Below are positions 21,566 through 23,395 of a stretch of DNA of 23,395 nt, piece by piece. Source of the DNA: Welwitschia mirabilis. Its lineage: Eukaryota; Gnetophyta; Gnetopsida; Welwitschiales. The notes under the pieces were generated by a model that saw only the letters and a program-made list of their open reading frames with translations, ran no database searches and had not been told where the DNA came from. Location of the stretch: assembly GCA_051453625.1 (NCBI GenBank), contig JBOZIK010000001.1:158350794-158374188 (forward strand), given 5' to 3'. Each line of letters begins with the position of its first letter. The first letter of the stretch is position 1. The translations under genes and the position numbers were made by a program.

Positions 21566-22810
21566 CTAATTAATCAAAAAGATACAAAAACATCATGTGA
21601 AAATGGAAAGACATATAAAAAACATTACATATAACGACACCCAAACATAGATAAAAATATGAAAAATGCTGAAAATATGTCCTATCCTCCCATAAAAGTT
21701 GAAGTACATCCTGAATTACCTGAACATGAAAAGAAAAATACAAAATACATGATAATTTAAAAAGTTGTGTTTCAATGGACCCCATATATGGTAAAACTTC
21801 AGAGTGCTTAAATGAAAAATATAATCATAAAATACATCGAACTAATCAATTTTGCCTAAAAAATCACTACATTTTGACCTATGGTTTATGAGAAAATAAG
21901 TGTGAAAAATGAAAAATTAAAAATAGCTCATAAAATACACGATTGTTTTTAACTTAGAAAATACATGACAAAATTCAAATACGTGAGTTCCAAATTAAAG
22001 GGTGTGAAAACCTAATTTATATGCATGTAAATTATTCATTGAAAGGTTGAAAAACAAGAGAAAAAATTAAAAAATGGAAGGAGAAAGAAACNNNNNNNNN
22101 NNNNNNNNNNNNNNNNNNNNNNNNNNNNNNNNNNNNTGAAATCATGTGGTTCAAGCTTTAAAACACTAGTATAGTCCATAGAGGTCATTGTATCTTAAAG
22201 AAATGGGTGAAAATAAACTTTTAAAAAGAGGAAAAATAAGGAAAAAGGGTTTGGATTATGGTTATATCACAATATCATCTAGACGATAATCCTAAGATGA
22301 CTCTCAGAAAAAATTAGACGATTATCCTCTTAGTGTCATCTTGTAAAAATAAAGATATCAGCTAATAAACTTATTCTTATTTATGATTATTTAAGTATCA
22401 TATTTTAATTAAAAAATAGAAAATAAGAAAGAAAACCATGAAACTCAAGAGAAAAAGGAAAAAATCATAAGAAAAGAAAAACTACGGCTAAAGAAAACAT
22501 GCTATCTAAACTGAAACATGTCAATAAAAGCTAAGTGAATGTGCTCAAATAGAAAAGGAAAATAAGATAAACTTAGGACTTCAAAAGGAAAAAGAAAAAT
22601 CATAAAATTATGAAATAAAAAAGATGTTCTTTTTAATTCCAATGCTAACTAAAAATGATATGAATATGAATGAATAGCAAGAAAACTACTAAATGATAAG
22701 GTCCTATGTAAGAATGTGAAAATGTATAAATGACTTTGAAATAACAAACTCAAAAATCAAAAAAACACAAAATGAAAATGGACATAAGGAACAAGGAAAA
22801 GATTGCTTAC
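21566..22810 (-). other. T-rich leader of copy B, possibly an intron
   Basis: On the minus strand this is a strongly T-rich, non-coding stretch that ends in TTTTTGATTAATTAG directly before the gag-like frame, like a plant 3' splice site. GATAG|GTAAGC at 22811-22805 would serve as a 5' splice site, giving an intron of about 1.25 kb. Copy A has the same T-rich leader ending in TGAGTAG near 1155, but its donor is off the window. A hydrophobic 71-codon frame at 21570-21785 is a by-product of the T-richness. Introns are known in some plant Tat/Ogre elements; here the idea rests on splice-like words and composition only. Confidence 0.3.
22092..22136. other. Assembly gap, 45 N
   Basis: A short run of N in the A-rich leader of copy B. 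The odd length suggests an estimated size. Confidence 0.95.
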
Positions 22811-23337
22811 CTATCCTAAGTATTATCGTAACAAACTCCCAAGGAAGACATTATAAAGACACCTGAGTAAAAATTCATGACAAAATGTTTAAACTTCATA
22901 AAGTTCTATTCAAAAAGGTAGTGATTATAACGATACTAAAACTCAAGTGCTTAGAATAATAAATGTTAAAATAAAAAGCTACATAGAAATGAACTTAACT
23001 ACTCTCACCCAATAAACACACCCAAATCTTCAAAAGTAAAATAACCAAGTGGGAATACTAATAGTTTAGAAAATAAGGAATGCTTCTGATAATACCAAGA
23101 AAATTACTAATTCCGTAGCCTCAAAGTTTATTACAACTTTTTCCATGATGAGGTGAGTGCAACCACAATTAGAGTACTAAGGACCCATGAAGCATAACCA
23201 ATTAACCCCCTAGTGGAGTTCCCACAGCTACCAACACTACTAAAGATTCTTCTCAGAAAAATGTGCCCTGGTGTGATAGAACATCATAGTAACTATGTAT
23301 CTTTATTGAAGAACAAAATACAATAGATCATGATCAT

Positions 23338-23340
<3 letters not shown>
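22661..23340. other. Right-hand flank, probably upstream part of copy B
   Basis: No match within the window, because copy A is cut off at position 1 before this part. On the minus strand it has moderately GC-richer words (for example GGGAACTCCACTAGGGGG and CTTTGAGGCTACGG near 23200 and 23120) and then becomes T-rich. It could hold an upstream exon or 5' region of copy B. No open frame is long enough to call. Confidence 0.35.

Positions 23341-23395
<55 letters not shown>
23341..23395. repeat. (TC)n / (GA)n microsatellite at the window edge
   Basis: A perfect dinucleotide run of 55 bases that reaches the end of the window and may continue beyond it. Confidence 0.98.

Larger units (their letters stand above)
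18505..22660 (-). repeat. Retroelement copy B: inverted, diverged copy of the copy A element
   Basis: The reverse complement matches 1-4160 in the same order: T-rich leader, gag-like frame (20151-21565), purine tract (19602-19620), LTR (18505-19601). The match to position 1 of the window is at about 22660, so the element continues beyond that. Copies A and B face each other with their 3' ends inward, separated by about 14.3 kb (4161-18504). The gag-like frame is better preserved here than in copy A, for example a 76-codon open piece at 20946-21176. A 45-N gap lies in the leader and a 100-N gap in the gag-like frame. Confidence 0.85.

Noticed and set aside
21570-21785. 71-codon Phe/Leu-rich open frame, minus strand
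   Set aside because: It lies in the T-rich leader of copy B and is not preserved in copy A; its composition explains the residues.

Overview
The window is eukaryotic, very AT-rich scaffold DNA, almost certainly from a flowering plant. It holds decayed LTR retrotransposons of plant-type lineages, two microsatellites and four assembly gaps. I found no intact host gene, rRNA, tRNA, CRISPR array or bacterial-type operon. All coding signal is residue of retroelements, broken by stops and frameshifts. Many changes look like C-to-T or G-to-A, as expected from deamination of methylated cytosine in silenced repeats.

Layout. (1) Positions 1-4160, plus strand: the 3' part of an LTR element ('copy A'). 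It runs T-rich leader, broken gag-like reading frame (1158-2360), purine tract (2894-2910), then an LTR of about 1.25 kb (2911-4160) with TGTTG...CAACA ends. (2) 4161-7400: no recognised gene, apart from an unrecognised coding-like stretch at about 4573-5328 that includes 129 codons without a stop. (3) 7400-10490, plus strand: an LTR-like segment with a TATA box, then a truncated Ty3/gypsy pol relic (end of RT, RNase H, integrase and its tail) of Athila/Tat type. (4) 10491-11960: nothing assignable except a 33-bp tandem repeat. (5) About 11960-15800, minus strand: a Ty1/copia relic in the order gag, zinc knuckle, protease, pre-integrase domain, integrase, start of RT, cut by two gaps. (6) 15800-18504: unassigned AT-rich DNA. 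(7) 18505 to at least 22660, minus strand: 'copy B', a second, diverged copy of the copy A element with the same order of parts. (8) 22660-23395: mostly unassigned, ending in a (TC)n microsatellite.

The main result is the pair A/B: two members of one LTR family facing each other tail to tail across about 14 kb that contain the gypsy and copia relics. Comparing the two exposes a gag-like protein that is hard to see in either copy alone, the LTR boundaries (homology stops at the CAACA end), and dispersed TCATCTAGATGA-like palindromic motifs. The protein lies directly upstream of the purine tract with no pol domain between, which suggests a non-autonomous gag-only family or an element with an extra 3' reading frame. 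Two of the four gaps are flanked by the same 51-62 bp on both sides, so they look like unmerged contig overlaps rather than real missing sequence.
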